Part shown: one piece after another, positions 25,910 to 34,860 of the stretch
Layout: every line of letters starts with the position of its first letter
How positions within the stretch are numbered: the stretch's first letter is position 1
Assembly: GCF_012427845.1 (NCBI RefSeq)
Contig: NZ_CP038498.1
Span: 3,038,001 to 3,102,000, forward strand
Length of the DNA: 64,000 bases
From: Pectobacterium punjabense
GTDB taxonomy: Bacteria; Pseudomonadota; Gammaproteobacteria; Enterobacterales; Enterobacteriaceae
Reading direction: 5' to 3'
Notes under the pieces: model-generated
What the model was told of the DNA's origin: nothing
Database searches by the model: none
The model's input: the letters and a program-made list of their open reading frames with translations, nothing else
Made by a program: the position numbers and the translations under genes

Positions 25910-26994
25910 TAGCGACGCCCCTCTTCATCCAACCGAATTTTCTCATCCGGCCGTAGCTTACTGACGCCAGCCGTTACCACGCGATCCCCCTGTTTCAGTC
26001 CATCGGTGATGTAGATCGCCGTGTCGCTGTAGCGTGCAACGGTAACGGGCTGCAAACGCACCGTCTGGGTTTCCGTGTTCACGACGTAAACCGCTGGGTT
26101 TTCTTCCTGACGGGTGAGTGCAGACGCAGGCAGCTCAATGACCGACGTGTCGGACTGCTGTATTGCGCCATTCACGCTGGCACCCAGTACCATCGCCGCC
26201 GGTGGCGAGGTTAACGTCACCCGAACCCGAAACGTTCGCGTGACCGCATCGGCCTGCGGGCTGATATCACGCACGCGTCCTTGTACCTGAATCGCCGGAT
26301 CGGATAGCAGCGACACAAGCATCGTGCGCGAAGGAAGCGACTGATTAACCAACCGTTCCGGTACATCAAATACCGCATCACGCCCATCGAGCGAAGCCAA
26401 CCTGACGACTTCCTGCCCGGCACTGACTACCTGACCGGGGTTCGCACTGACCGTTGTTATCACCCCGTCCTGTGCGGACGTAAGTTGCGTATAGCCGAGG
26501 CGCTCCTGCGCGCCTTTGACGGTCATCTGTGCGCTTTCGCGCCGGGAAACGGCGGCATCCCAGTTTGCCTGCGCTTCATCAAGCTGTACCCGCGCAATCG
26601 CCCCGCCCGGCGCCAGCGCTTTCATGCGGGAGAAGTTGCTTTTCGCCAGCCGTTCCGCCGAGGCGGCACTGGCTAAATCCGCCTGTGCACTGCGAAGCTG
26701 ATTTTCGCTGTCGCGTGCATCAAGCGTCGCAATCACATCACCGCGCGTCACGGATGCCCCCACATCGACCAAACGATTAAGGATGCGGCCATCCAGCCGG
26801 AAACCTAATGCCGTTTCTTCATGCGGGCGAATCTCTCCCGTCAGCGTCACCGGCTCACGACTCATTGCTGGCATGACGACCAGCGTTTTTACCGGCCTAA
26901 CGGGCGGCGACGCAGGCGAATCATCGGTACTGTCACAGCCGCTAAGCAACACGACCGACAGCAGACAGAAGGCAAAACGGCTGACCATCATCAC
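25909..26994 (-). CDS. RND pump periplasmic adaptor lipoprotein (second system)
   Basis: The 361-residue protein has the lipobox LLSGC (Cys about 20). The half-lipoyl motif GFRLDGRILNRLVDVGASV, a coiled-coil hairpin (about 85-150), the second lipoyl half (TQLTSAQDGVITTV) and a barrel/MP domain follow. ATG 26994 follows GAGAGGATGTG. It forms an operon with the RND gene downstream and is 23 nt after the MipA-like gene, so all three are likely one transcript facing the two-component genes. Confidence 0.92.
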   Translation of the reverse strand: MMMVSRFAFCLLSVVLLSGCDSTDDSPASPPVRPVKTLVVMPAMSREPVTLTGEIRPHEETALGFRLDGRILNRLVDVGASVTRGDVIATLDARDSENQLRSAQADLASAASAERLAKSNFSRMKALAPGGAIARVQLDEAQANWDAAVSRRESAQMTVKGAQERLGYTQLTSAQDGVITTVSANPGQVVSAGQEVVRLASLDGRDAVFDVPERLVNQSLPSRTMLVSLLSDPAIQVQGRVRDISPQADAVTRTFRVRVTLTSPPAAMVLGASVNGAIQQSDTSVIELPASALTRQEENPAVYVVNTETQTVRLQPVTVARYSDTAIYITDGLKQGDRVVTAGVSKLRPDEKIRLDEEGRR

Positions 26995-27017
26995 ATCCTC
27001 TCACTCATCACACGCCA

Positions 27018-27833
27018 TCAGAACGAATACAGAACCGCCAATGTTGCGCCGGTGTCATTCCGTCGTTCCACCACCTGACTATCCGCGACTTTGTCAGTAA
27101 GCCACGTTGAGGTAACCCCAACGTTGGTTGACCAAGCTGGGCTAAATTGATGCGTCCAGTTCGCACCCAACGCATAGCCGTAGACACCTTTGCTAGCATG
27201 ATAGGCGACCAACCCAGAGCGAAGACTCTGCTGCTGCGTCACGCCGTAGTAGGTTTGATTAAAGCGGGCATCCCCCATCAGTACGTCTGCCGACAATGCC
27301 AGCACGTCGTCTTTTGCCGCGGACTGCCACACCGTGCTCTTTGCCCCAACGCGGTACTGATTTCCCCTTTTTGTATCACTCAGCGCAAATTCGCCGCTCG
27401 CTTCCAACGCCAGCCAAGGGGCAAACTGATACCCCGCTGTTACGGTGGTAATCACCGAACTCTTGATTTTCCCCATCCCTTTCAGCCGGTTCGAACCCGC
27501 ACGCCAATTGCTGTTTTTGTCATCCCTTCCCATGTCGTAGCCAATCGCGTGATCGAGATAAAAACCGGAAGGAGACTGGTATTGCCAGCCAATACCGCGC
27601 GAAGGATCGAAATAGAGTGGGCCACGCTGAACCGTCAGCACAGGCAGTGCCGTGGTTTGACGATTTTTACTCCCCCTGTAACGCGGTGCATTCTGGGCTG
27701 CAACGCCAAGGGTAACATCTGTGTGGTCACCCAAGAGCGAGGGCGCTGATGCTTCCGACTCCGCAGCGAATGCAGTGCCAGATAGCACGATAGCGGACAG
27801 ACTGGTGGATAAAATCATTGTTGTTATGTTCAT
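27018..27833 (-). CDS. MipA/OmpV family outer-membrane protein
   Basis: The 271-residue protein has a Sec signal (cleavage after TAFA, about residue 23). The mature part is a beta-rich chain ending in LYSF, with an aromatic C-terminus typical of outer-membrane beta-barrels. Family marks are VAAQNAPRYRGSKNRQTTALPVL and the FDPSRGIGWQY region. It is the first gene of the run MipA-MFP-RND, divergent from the response regulator. MipA/OmpV genes are often controlled by the adjacent two-component system. Confidence 0.85.
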   Translation of the reverse strand: MNITTMILSTSLSAIVLSGTAFAAESEASAPSLLGDHTDVTLGVAAQNAPRYRGSKNRQTTALPVLTVQRGPLYFDPSRGIGWQYQSPSGFYLDHAIGYDMGRDDKNSNWRAGSNRLKGMGKIKSSVITTVTAGYQFAPWLALEASGEFALSDTKRGNQYRVGAKSTVWQSAAKDDVLALSADVLMGDARFNQTYYGVTQQQSLRSGLVAYHASKGVYGYALGANWTHQFSPAWSTNVGVTSTWLTDKVADSQVVERRNDTGATLAVLYSF

Positions 27834-27987
27834 ACATCCCCTCTTTTAACGCGGTAATCTTGCACCGTGGTGTTTCCACGGCGGGTGCAATGTAATTGGT
27901 GTTGGCTTTTCAGCACCGTGACGAATTATGCTGACGCTTAATCAAGAAATGCTTTGTGGTTTTTTAAGATTTCATCAAGAGGTTGTG

Positions 27988-28677
27988 ATGGCAGAAAAAC
28001 GGGTGTTGGTTATTGAAGACGATATGGATGCCGCCAGCGTGCTTGAGGCTTATCTGCGGCGTGATGGCTATCAGGTTTCTATCGCGTCTGATGGGCAAAA
28101 GGGTCTGCACATGGCGCTGACCAGTAAACCCGATTTGATTTTGCTGGATGTGATGCTGCCGAAAATGAAGGGTTCGGAGGTGCTGTCCGCCCTGCGGCAG
28201 CGCAGTAATATTCCGGTGATTATGGTCACCGCCATCGGCGATGAACCGGAACGGATCGGCGCGCTGCGTTACGGCGCGGATGATTATGTCGTCAAGCCCT
28301 ATAACCCGCAGGAAGTGGTGGCGCGCGTGCAGGCCGTACTACGACGCACCGGCTACGCCATCCGGGAAGAGGCGATCCTGACATTCGAAAATTTATCGGT
28401 TGATCCGACTTCCGTGACGGCCAGCATTGCGCTATCACCGTCTGAATCTGTCATTCTCGATCTTACACCTACCGAATTCAACATTCTGGTGACGCTGCTT
28501 AAAGCGCCAAACCGCGCCTTTACTCGCGGTGAACTGCTGGAAGCCTGCCTGCCGGAAAGCGATGCGCTGGAGCGCGTGGTGGATACCCACGTCCACAACC
28601 TCAGGAAGAAACTCAACCAGTACGATATCATCAACGTGCTCGTCACCGTCCGTTCTGTCGGTTATCGATTCCGGTGA
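27988..28677 (+). CDS. OmpR/PhoB-family response regulator
   Basis: The 229-residue protein starts at the ATG at 27988 (after AAGAGG). The receiver domain has the acidic pair VIEDDMD, the phospho-acceptor Asp in LILLDVMLP, a Thr in MVTAIG and a Lys in DDYVVKPYNP. A winged-helix C-terminal domain follows (LTPTEFNILVTLLKAPNRAFTRGELLEA). It overlaps the kinase gene region and is divergent from the MipA-MFP-RND genes, which it probably activates. It is similar in kind to BaeR/SmeR. Confidence 0.9.
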   Translation: MAEKRVLVIEDDMDAASVLEAYLRRDGYQVSIASDGQKGLHMALTSKPDLILLDVMLPKMKGSEVLSALRQRSNIPVIMVTAIGDEPERIGALRYGADDYVVKPYNPQEVVARVQAVLRRTGYAIREEAILTFENLSVDPTSVTASIALSPSESVILDLTPTEFNILVTLLKAPNRAFTRGELLEACLPESDALERVVDTHVHNLRKKLNQYDIINVLVTVRSVGYRFR

Positions 28678-28682
28678 ACCTG

Positions 28683-29897
28683 ATGAAAAAATCGATCTTC
28701 CTGTCAGAAAAAATGTCGCTGTGGCACTGGCTGTGCTTTCGCATCATTTCTCTACTGTGCGCTGCCCTGTTCATCATCGCCACCCTGATGTGGCTACGCT
28801 TTGCCGCCTACAATATCTATGTCGAACAACACATGCCCGACGACGTGCGGGTTGAGTTCCAACAGTTAAGCAAACAGGAAGATTACGGTAATCCTCGCTA
28901 TCAACAGATTATCTATCAGTATTACGGCTCGAATTTCTTTGTACCCGATATTGCCAACAGCGACTGGCTGGTGCTGGCGATTATGGTGCTTATCGCCTTG
29001 CCCACCATGGTAGTTGTGCTTCTATGGCGGGCGCGGCCGCTGTCACAGCAATTTTCCAATATCGCCAGCGCCGCCCGCGACGTCGCTCAGGGAAATTTCG
29101 ATGCTCGCACGCAGCTTGTCGAGCAGGCACCGATGGAGCTGATTACGCTGGCGGACGACTTTAACAATATGACCGCGCAGTTGGAGCGCTACGAACGGGA
29201 ACTGCGCGAATCCAGCGCGGCGTTAGCGCACGAACTGCGTACGCCGCTAAACGCAGCAATGGGGCGCGTTCAGGGCATGCTTGATGACGTCTTCCCGCGT
29301 GATAAATTGCAGCTGACGATGGTCATCAAACAGCTCGAACAGCTCAATCACGTGATTCAGGATCTGCACTTCCTTTCACTCGCCAGAGCCGGACAACTGC
29401 AACTGGTCAAAACACCGCTGTATTTCGACGAGATCGTCACTGAACGGCTTACCTGGTATCGACCTCAGCTAGAGCAGGCTGGGTTTCAGACCCATGTGCA
29501 TATCGAACAACATGACTTCTGTATTGCCGACCGCGAACGATTGGGGCAGGTGTTCTCCATTCTGATCGAAAACGCCTTAAGCTACGCCAGCGATGGCCGC
29601 TATCTGGCGATTGAGGTACGTGAAATTGCCGTTCGTGAAATGGCGGTGCGTGAAAACGTGCCATGCTGGCAAATTACGGTTTCTGACCACGGACCGGGAA
29701 TTGAGGCAGAATCGCTTCCCCTGCTTTTTGACCGCTTCTGGCGCGCCGAACATTCACGCGGGAGACATTCCGGCGGCAGCGGGCTTGGGCTGTCTATCGC
29801 CTCAGCCATTATCACCGCACATGGCGGCGCCATTTATGCAGATCTCAACAATGACGGTGGACTTGTCATCATCATGACGCTGCCTCGTAGTACCTGA
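28683..29897 (+). CDS. Sensor histidine kinase
   Basis: The 404-residue protein starts at the ATG at 28683 after GGTGA; a GTG at 28674 overlapping the regulator stop is the alternative. There are two spans (about 12-38 and 96-118) with a short periplasmic loop of about 55 residues. HAMP, an H-box with the phospho-histidine in ALAHELRTPL, an N-box ENALSYA, and G boxes DHGPGIE and GGSGLGLSIA follow. It pairs with the preceding regulator and probably senses envelope stress or a drug exported by the adjacent RND pump. Confidence 0.9.
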   Translation: MKKSIFLSEKMSLWHWLCFRIISLLCAALFIIATLMWLRFAAYNIYVEQHMPDDVRVEFQQLSKQEDYGNPRYQQIIYQYYGSNFFVPDIANSDWLVLAIMVLIALPTMVVVLLWRARPLSQQFSNIASAARDVAQGNFDARTQLVEQAPMELITLADDFNNMTAQLERYERELRESSAALAHELRTPLNAAMGRVQGMLDDVFPRDKLQLTMVIKQLEQLNHVIQDLHFLSLARAGQLQLVKTPLYFDEIVTERLTWYRPQLEQAGFQTHVHIEQHDFCIADRERLGQVFSILIENALSYASDGRYLAIEVREIAVREMAVRENVPCWQITVSDHGPGIEAESLPLLFDRFWRAEHSRGRHSGGSGLGLSIASAIITAHGGAIYADLNNDGGLVIIMTLPRST

Positions 29898-30228
29898 AAA
29901 ACGGTACCTGAAAGAACGGTGCATGATGAGTAATTGCTAATAGTTAAAAAGCATAGCGAAATTATTGCTATGCCCAGCCGCAGGGGGAAAACACGGAAAA
30001 TAGCGGCCATATTCATCAGCTACCTGATGAGATAAACAGAACAACCCCAGACGCCGCGCCCTACCACGAGGCAGACCACGCGCCAGCGTGATTTCTCTCT
30101 CAATGAATCGTTATATTTATCTGGAATGAGATAAGGCGAAAAGAACTAATTTCGCTATAAGTATTTCGCTACTCTGCATGAGCGAAATATATCGCCTCGA
30201 TTAAAACTCAATCACCAAGGTAATTATA
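29898..30228. promoter_or_regulatory. Intergenic region with repeated ATTTCGCT boxes
   Basis: No gene is seen. A hairpin GCATAGC/GCTATGC (29951-29957 with 29967-29973) has a T-run only on the minus strand. Before the binding-protein gene lie two direct copies of ATTTCGCTA (30149-30157 and 30163-30171), and the second forms a dyad with AGCGAAAT (30181-30188). These boxes are a candidate regulator site for the ABC transporter. Confidence 0.45.
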
Positions 30229-31062
30229 ATGAAACGTTCACTTCACCAGGTATTCATGGCGATCTCGCTGATTAGCGCTTCCTTTTTCAGCCAGGCCGCC
30301 GACACACAAACCTCGACATGGCAACACATCAAACAGACCGGTGAGTTACGCATCGGCGTGGCACAGGGCGAGCCCTGGTATTTTAAAAATCCGTCGACCG
30401 GCGAATGGGACGGCATCGGCTATAACATCGGTAAAGAGCTGGCAAACGATCTGGGGGTCAAGCTGGTGACGGTGGAAACCACCTGGGGCAATGCCATCGC
30501 CGCCTTACAGACTGGTCAGATCGATACCATGCTGGTGCTCGATCCGACGGAAGAGCGGAAAAAAGCGGTCGATTTCCCTGAGCAGCCTTTCTTTTGGTAT
30601 GCGCAAGGGGTGTTGATTCGCGACGGTATTGCCGTCACCAACTGGGACGACCTCAATCGTGAAGATGTTAAAATCGGCGTCACGCTGGGTTCCAGCCCAG
30701 ACCTGATTCTGACCAAACGTCTGCCAAAAGCACAGCTAGTGCGTTTCCCGAATATGGACGAAGGCGTAGCTGCATTCTATGCTGGCCGTGTCGATGCGCT
30801 GTCGTATTTCCATCCCGCTCTAGCGCTGCAACAGGCTAAAGTCGGCAAAGGCAATTTGATTCTGCCGAAGCCGATTATTGAAGTCAGTACCAGCGGCGCA
30901 ATCCGTAAAGAAACCGACCAAACCTTCCACAATTTCCTGAATGACCAGTTTGCCAAGCTGTATAAATCCGGTAAGACGCAGCACTACTATGAACAGGCTC
31001 TCAAACTGCGCGGTGTGGACGTCAGCAAAGTGCCGTCAGTCATTAAAGAAGACTGGAAATAA
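30229..31062 (+). CDS. Amino-acid ABC transporter periplasmic binding protein
   Basis: The 277-residue family-3 solute-binding protein has a signal peptide (cleavage after SQAA, about 24), then the start GELRIGVAQGEPWYF and the family signature GIGYNIGKELANDLGVKL. ATG 30229 follows AAGGTAATTATA. It should deliver a polar amino acid or derivative to the permease/ATPase genes at 32658-34845, from which it is separated by the opposite-strand PrpD-like gene. The ligand is unknown. Confidence 0.87.
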   Translation: MKRSLHQVFMAISLISASFFSQAADTQTSTWQHIKQTGELRIGVAQGEPWYFKNPSTGEWDGIGYNIGKELANDLGVKLVTVETTWGNAIAALQTGQIDTMLVLDPTEERKKAVDFPEQPFFWYAQGVLIRDGIAVTNWDDLNREDVKIGVTLGSSPDLILTKRLPKAQLVRFPNMDEGVAAFYAGRVDALSYFHPALALQQAKVGKGNLILPKPIIEVSTSGAIRKETDQTFHNFLNDQFAKLYKSGKTQHYYEQALKLRGVDVSKVPSVIKEDWK

Positions 31063-31084
31063 GCGGGATTCGGATAACAGAATT

Positions 31085-31104
31085 GTCCTGAACGGATTCA
31101 GGAC
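31085..31104. terminator. Short hairpin between converging genes
   Basis: GTCCTGAA / TTCAGGAC (8 bp perfect) has a CGGA loop and overlaps the PrpD-like stop codon. There is no T-run on either side, so it is at best a weak bidirectional terminator. Confidence 0.45.
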
Positions 31105-32513
31105 GTCTGCATCAGCGGGGTCAGCAGCGCGGCGACATCCTGACATTGCTCCAGTTCGGATAACGCCGCCGTTGCCTCCGCAACCGTTGTTGGGGCAAGT
31201 CGGGACGAAAGATTCTCCGCAAATTTCGCCATGATGCGACTTTCCGTTAGCGGGTGTTCTGCGCAGCCCAGCGGAAACGCAATGCGTTCACCTGCCACAA
31301 CGTTTCCCCTCATGACAACATCAACCTGCAATACCGGGCGGCGCGCCTGTGCCATAAGCTGGTCAAGCTCGGGAGACACCTCAACGTGAACCTTATCTGC
31401 CAGCGCCAAAAGCGTGGGATTGGTTAACGTATCGTCCGCACTCCAGCGGTGGCGCGGAATGCGGTAGGCAAGACAGGCCAGCGCAAACGGTAGGCTGAAC
31501 TGCGCATCCGTTTCATTTTGCGGCCGCCTATCCATAAAGTCAGCGGCTAGCCTCTGGCTGCCTTTAACGAGAATAACGTCGATGTCCTGCGGTGCCAGCG
31601 CCCGTTCGTGCTGTACACATTCGAAGGATTCCAGTGCAGTATGTGTCCAGCGACAGGCAGGATACGCTTTGAAACTGGCGTGCTGGAGCGCCCACTGCTC
31701 GCCCAGCCCAGTCAGTAATAGCGACTCATCAAAACGATCTGACCCCATCATGCGCCAGAACCCCTGCTCGCCGGGCAGCACATCTCTTGGGCCGATCATT
31801 CCTGCATGATGCAGTTCAACGCCACGGACACCCGCCTCAGCGGCTGGTGCGTTGTAATCCTTAAAGGAAACCAGCGGTCGCTGCTGCCAGTTATATTTGT
31901 GCAAGCTGGGCAACGGCGTCAACGACGCCGCCAATCCGATAGCGTTCTCTAATCCTTCGGCATCACACCCCGTCAGCAACCCGTAAGCCACCGCTGCACC
32001 TACCGATTCGTGCTGGCACACGCCATAAACCTGCTGAAAACGCGCCGGACTCGGTTGCTGAGACTGAATGATCCGACCATTGATTTCATACGCCGCAGCC
32101 AGCGCACAGATTAGCGTTTCGCCGTCGATCGAGCGCGTACCGACGGCCGCCAATGCGGCGGCAACCAGCGAGGCGCCGGGGTGCCCCATGCCGCGACCGG
32201 CAACTTCATATCCGTCGTCGTAATCCAGCGCATTGATCGCCGTCGCATTCAAAAACGCGGCACCAATAGCCGCCAGCGGCGCACCACCGTCCAAGATTGG
32301 ACTGTTGCCAGCAGCATAGTGCAGGCGGGTGACGCGTGCGCAATTCTGCACCACCCGACAGCTCGCCCCGGCAATGCCGCAGCCCAGACTATCGATAAAA
32401 TGCAGCACGATCTTTCTTCTTAATACGGTGGGGATATCCTGAATCGTCAATCGATGAACAAAGGTCGCGAGTCGCAACGTCAGAGGGAGTTCAGCAGCGT
32501 GAGGCATCGGCAT
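31098..32513 (-). CDS. MmgE/PrpD family protein
   Basis: The 471-residue protein is full length for the MmgE/PrpD family (2-methylcitrate dehydratase, cis-aconitate decarboxylase, iminodisuccinate epimerase). The helical N-terminal domain contains the marks DSLGCGIAG, NATAINALDYDDGYE, GHPGAS and the KAYPACRWTH segment. The function within the family cannot be chosen from sequence alone. It is embedded, in opposite orientation, between the binding-protein and permease genes of an amino-acid ABC transporter, which suggests that it acts on the imported compound or a breakdown product. Confidence 0.83.
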   Translation of the reverse strand: MPMPHAAELPLTLRLATFVHRLTIQDIPTVLRRKIVLHFIDSLGCGIAGASCRVVQNCARVTRLHYAAGNSPILDGGAPLAAIGAAFLNATAINALDYDDGYEVAGRGMGHPGASLVAAALAAVGTRSIDGETLICALAAAYEINGRIIQSQQPSPARFQQVYGVCQHESVGAAVAYGLLTGCDAEGLENAIGLAASLTPLPSLHKYNWQQRPLVSFKDYNAPAAEAGVRGVELHHAGMIGPRDVLPGEQGFWRMMGSDRFDESLLLTGLGEQWALQHASFKAYPACRWTHTALESFECVQHERALAPQDIDVILVKGSQRLAADFMDRRPQNETDAQFSLPFALACLAYRIPRHRWSADDTLTNPTLLALADKVHVEVSPELDQLMAQARRPVLQVDVVMRGNVVAGERIAFPLGCAEHPLTESRIMAKFAENLSSRLAPTTVAEATAALSELEQCQDVAALLTPLMQTS

Positions 32514-32657
32514 ACCGCCATTCTTTTATAAATAAAAGGAATATTAACACCACGTTTTATTATTTATTTATCATTTTTTCGACCTGCTAAGATGCATCGG
32601 TTCTAACAAAATAAGAAATGTATTTCCTAATTACGTTGTTTCCAGGGGCGCTATTTT

Positions 32658-33335
32658 ATGTCTTATCAGTGGGATTTTTCCGCCATCTGGCCTTACCACC
32701 AACTGCTGTTGGAGGGGCTATGGGGAACGATAAAGATCGGTGCCACCAGCATCCTGATCGGGATGGTGGCAGGTATGGTACTTGCCGCGATGAAAATGTC
32801 GCCTCGATGGTTATTGCGCCTGCCCGCCGTAGTGCTGATTGGCTTCTATCGCAATACGCCAGCGATTGTGCATTTCTTCTGGATTTACTACGCCCTGCCC
32901 GTCATTACGCCGTTAACGTTTTCACCTTTCACTGCCGCCGTGATCGCGCTGTCCGCACAGTCTGGTGCCTTCTATGCAGAGGTCTATCGGGGAGCGATTT
33001 CCTCGATTCACGCGGGACAGTGGGAAGGGGCAAAAGCGCTCGGTATGCCAAAATCAACCGCGCTACGTCGGGTCATTCTTCCTCAGGCGTTACGCCGGAT
33101 GATCCCCCCCTTTATTGAGCGTTCATTTGAACTCATCAAATCCACGTCGCTGGCATCATCACTGGCCTACAGCGAACTGCTTTATCAGGCGATGCAGATC
33201 AACAGCCAAACCTACCGACCGCTGGAAGTCTACAGTCTGGTGGCGGTGATGTATTTCACCCTGCTGCTGCTGATTAGCCTGTTCAGTCAACATATTGAGA
33301 AACGGCTGTCGCTGGCAGATCGTCGGCTCGCGTAA
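32658..33335 (+). CDS. Polar amino-acid ABC transporter permease 1
   Basis: The 225-residue HisM/GlnP-type inner-membrane protein has about five spans. It carries the coupling motif EGAKALGMPKSTALRRVILPQALRRMIPP (EAA loop) near residues 120-150. It is expected to pair with the next permease. It lies nine bases before permease 2. The start at 32658 follows a CCAGGGG ribosome site. Confidence 0.9.
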   Translation: MSYQWDFSAIWPYHQLLLEGLWGTIKIGATSILIGMVAGMVLAAMKMSPRWLLRLPAVVLIGFYRNTPAIVHFFWIYYALPVITPLTFSPFTAAVIALSAQSGAFYAEVYRGAISSIHAGQWEGAKALGMPKSTALRRVILPQALRRMIPPFIERSFELIKSTSLASSLAYSELLYQAMQINSQTYRPLEVYSLVAVMYFTLLLLISLFSQHIEKRLSLADRRLA

Positions 33336-33343
33336 GGAACATC

Positions 33344-34009
33344 ATGCACTATCAATGGGATTTCTCGCTGGTCTGGGACAACATTCCGGTGTTGCTGAAA
33401 GGCCTTGGCGTCACGCTCGAGCTGTGGCTGCTGGCCGGTGTGATGGGAACCATACTCGGGCTGACTTTCGGTATTTTTCGCGTATTTGGAAAATGCTGGC
33501 TGTCATTACCTGCCAGAATCTTCGTCGAAATATTCCGTAATACGCCCGTCCTGATTCAGTTGATCTGGTTTTATTACGCCTTTCCGGTTCTGGTCGGCAT
33601 ACAGTTCAGCACCTTCGCCGCCGCGGCGCTGGCGCTGACGCTGTATAGCGCCGCGTACTGCACCGAAATTTTCCGCGCCGGGCTGCAATCCATCGACCAC
33701 GGACAGTGGGAAGGCGCGAAAGCGTTGGGGATGCGGCACACCGTAGTCTTGCGGCGGGTCGTTCTGCCTCAGGTACTGCGCAACATGCTGCCAGCCTTGA
33801 CCAACCGGATGATCGAACTGGCCAAAGTGACCTCACTGGCTTCCATACTGGCCGTCAACGAACTGATGTACCAAGGACGGTTGCTGAGCAGTACCTATTA
33901 TCGTCCACTGGAAATCCTGACGGTGGTGGCGCTGCTCTATTTTGTTTTGATCTGGCCGGGGAGTTACCTTGCCGCACGACTTGAACGTCGTTTCCGTTCA
34001 ACCCCTTAG
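33344..34009 (+). CDS. Polar amino-acid ABC transporter permease 2
   Basis: The 221-residue HisQ/GlnP-type permease has about five spans and the EAA loop EGAKALGMRHTVVLRRVVLPQ. It is similar in sequence to the preceding permease, as expected for a heterodimeric import channel. It is followed after 23 nt by the ATPase gene; all three genes and the aminotransferase-like gene lie in one run. Confidence 0.9.
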   Translation: MHYQWDFSLVWDNIPVLLKGLGVTLELWLLAGVMGTILGLTFGIFRVFGKCWLSLPARIFVEIFRNTPVLIQLIWFYYAFPVLVGIQFSTFAAAALALTLYSAAYCTEIFRAGLQSIDHGQWEGAKALGMRHTVVLRRVVLPQVLRNMLPALTNRMIELAKVTSLASILAVNELMYQGRLLSSTYYRPLEILTVVALLYFVLIWPGSYLAARLERRFRSTP

Positions 34010-34032
34010 CCTGACGGTGAAACAGGTTTTTT

Positions 34033-34845
34033 ATGAGTGACACTATTACCTTGAATGAAAACAGTACGTTGAATGAAGATATCGCTCTGCGTATCCGCGG
34101 ACTCCAGAAGCACTTCGGTGCCGTTGAGGTACTAAAAGGCATCGATTTGGATGTACGACGCGGCGAAAAAATTGCCATTATCGGCGGCAGCGGTTCGGGA
34201 AAAAGCACCCTGTTACGCTGCCTAAACTTCATGGAGATACCCAGCGCGGGCACCATCGAACTGGATGGCGTCGTGCTGGGAAAAACCAATGCACAAGGCC
34301 AGCGCGACTATCCGGAAAAGCAGCTTTGCGCCGTGCGGGAACGCGTAGGAATGGTGTTTCAGCAGTTCAACCTGTTTCCCCATATGACCGTGCTGGAAAA
34401 CGTGCGTGAAGCGCTGGTGTCGGTGAAGAAAATGCCGCGATATGAAGCAGATATCATCGCCAAAACCCAGTTGGAAAAGGTCGGGCTAGGTAACAAGCAA
34501 CAAGCTCGCCCTGCCAATCTGTCCGGTGGGCAGCAACAGCGCGTAGCGATTGCCCGTGCGCTGGCGATGTCGCCAGAGATTATGCTGTTCGATGAGCCAA
34601 CATCGTCACTGGACCCGGAACTGGTAGGCGAAGTGCTGCACACCATCCATGCGTTAGCAGAGGAAGGGCGTACCCTCCTGTTGGTCACCCATGAGCTGGG
34701 GTTTGCCTATCACTTCGCCAACCGCGTCGTGTTTATCGAAAATGGCGTGATCCATGAAATGGGTAGCGCCGAGCAGGTACTCAAAAATCCACAGCAGCCG
34801 CGTACACAGGCTTTTCTTGCCCGCTTTGCCGAGCGAGCTTTTTAA
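34033..34845 (+). CDS. Polar amino-acid ABC transporter ATPase (GlnQ-like)
   Basis: The 270-residue protein has Walker A GGSGSGKST, a Q-loop in VFQQFNLFPHMT, signature LSGGQQQR, Walker B IMLFDEPTSSLD and the switch histidine in LLVTHELGFA. An N-terminal extension of about 17 residues precedes the standard start (IRGLQKHFGAVEVLKGI). It energises the two preceding permeases from the cytoplasmic side. Confidence 0.93.
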   Translation: MSDTITLNENSTLNEDIALRIRGLQKHFGAVEVLKGIDLDVRRGEKIAIIGGSGSGKSTLLRCLNFMEIPSAGTIELDGVVLGKTNAQGQRDYPEKQLCAVRERVGMVFQQFNLFPHMTVLENVREALVSVKKMPRYEADIIAKTQLEKVGLGNKQQARPANLSGGQQQRVAIARALAMSPEIMLFDEPTSSLDPELVGEVLHTIHALAEEGRTLLLVTHELGFAYHFANRVVFIENGVIHEMGSAEQVLKNPQQPRTQAFLARFAERAF

Positions 34846-34860
34846 TTCAGGGACAGCATA

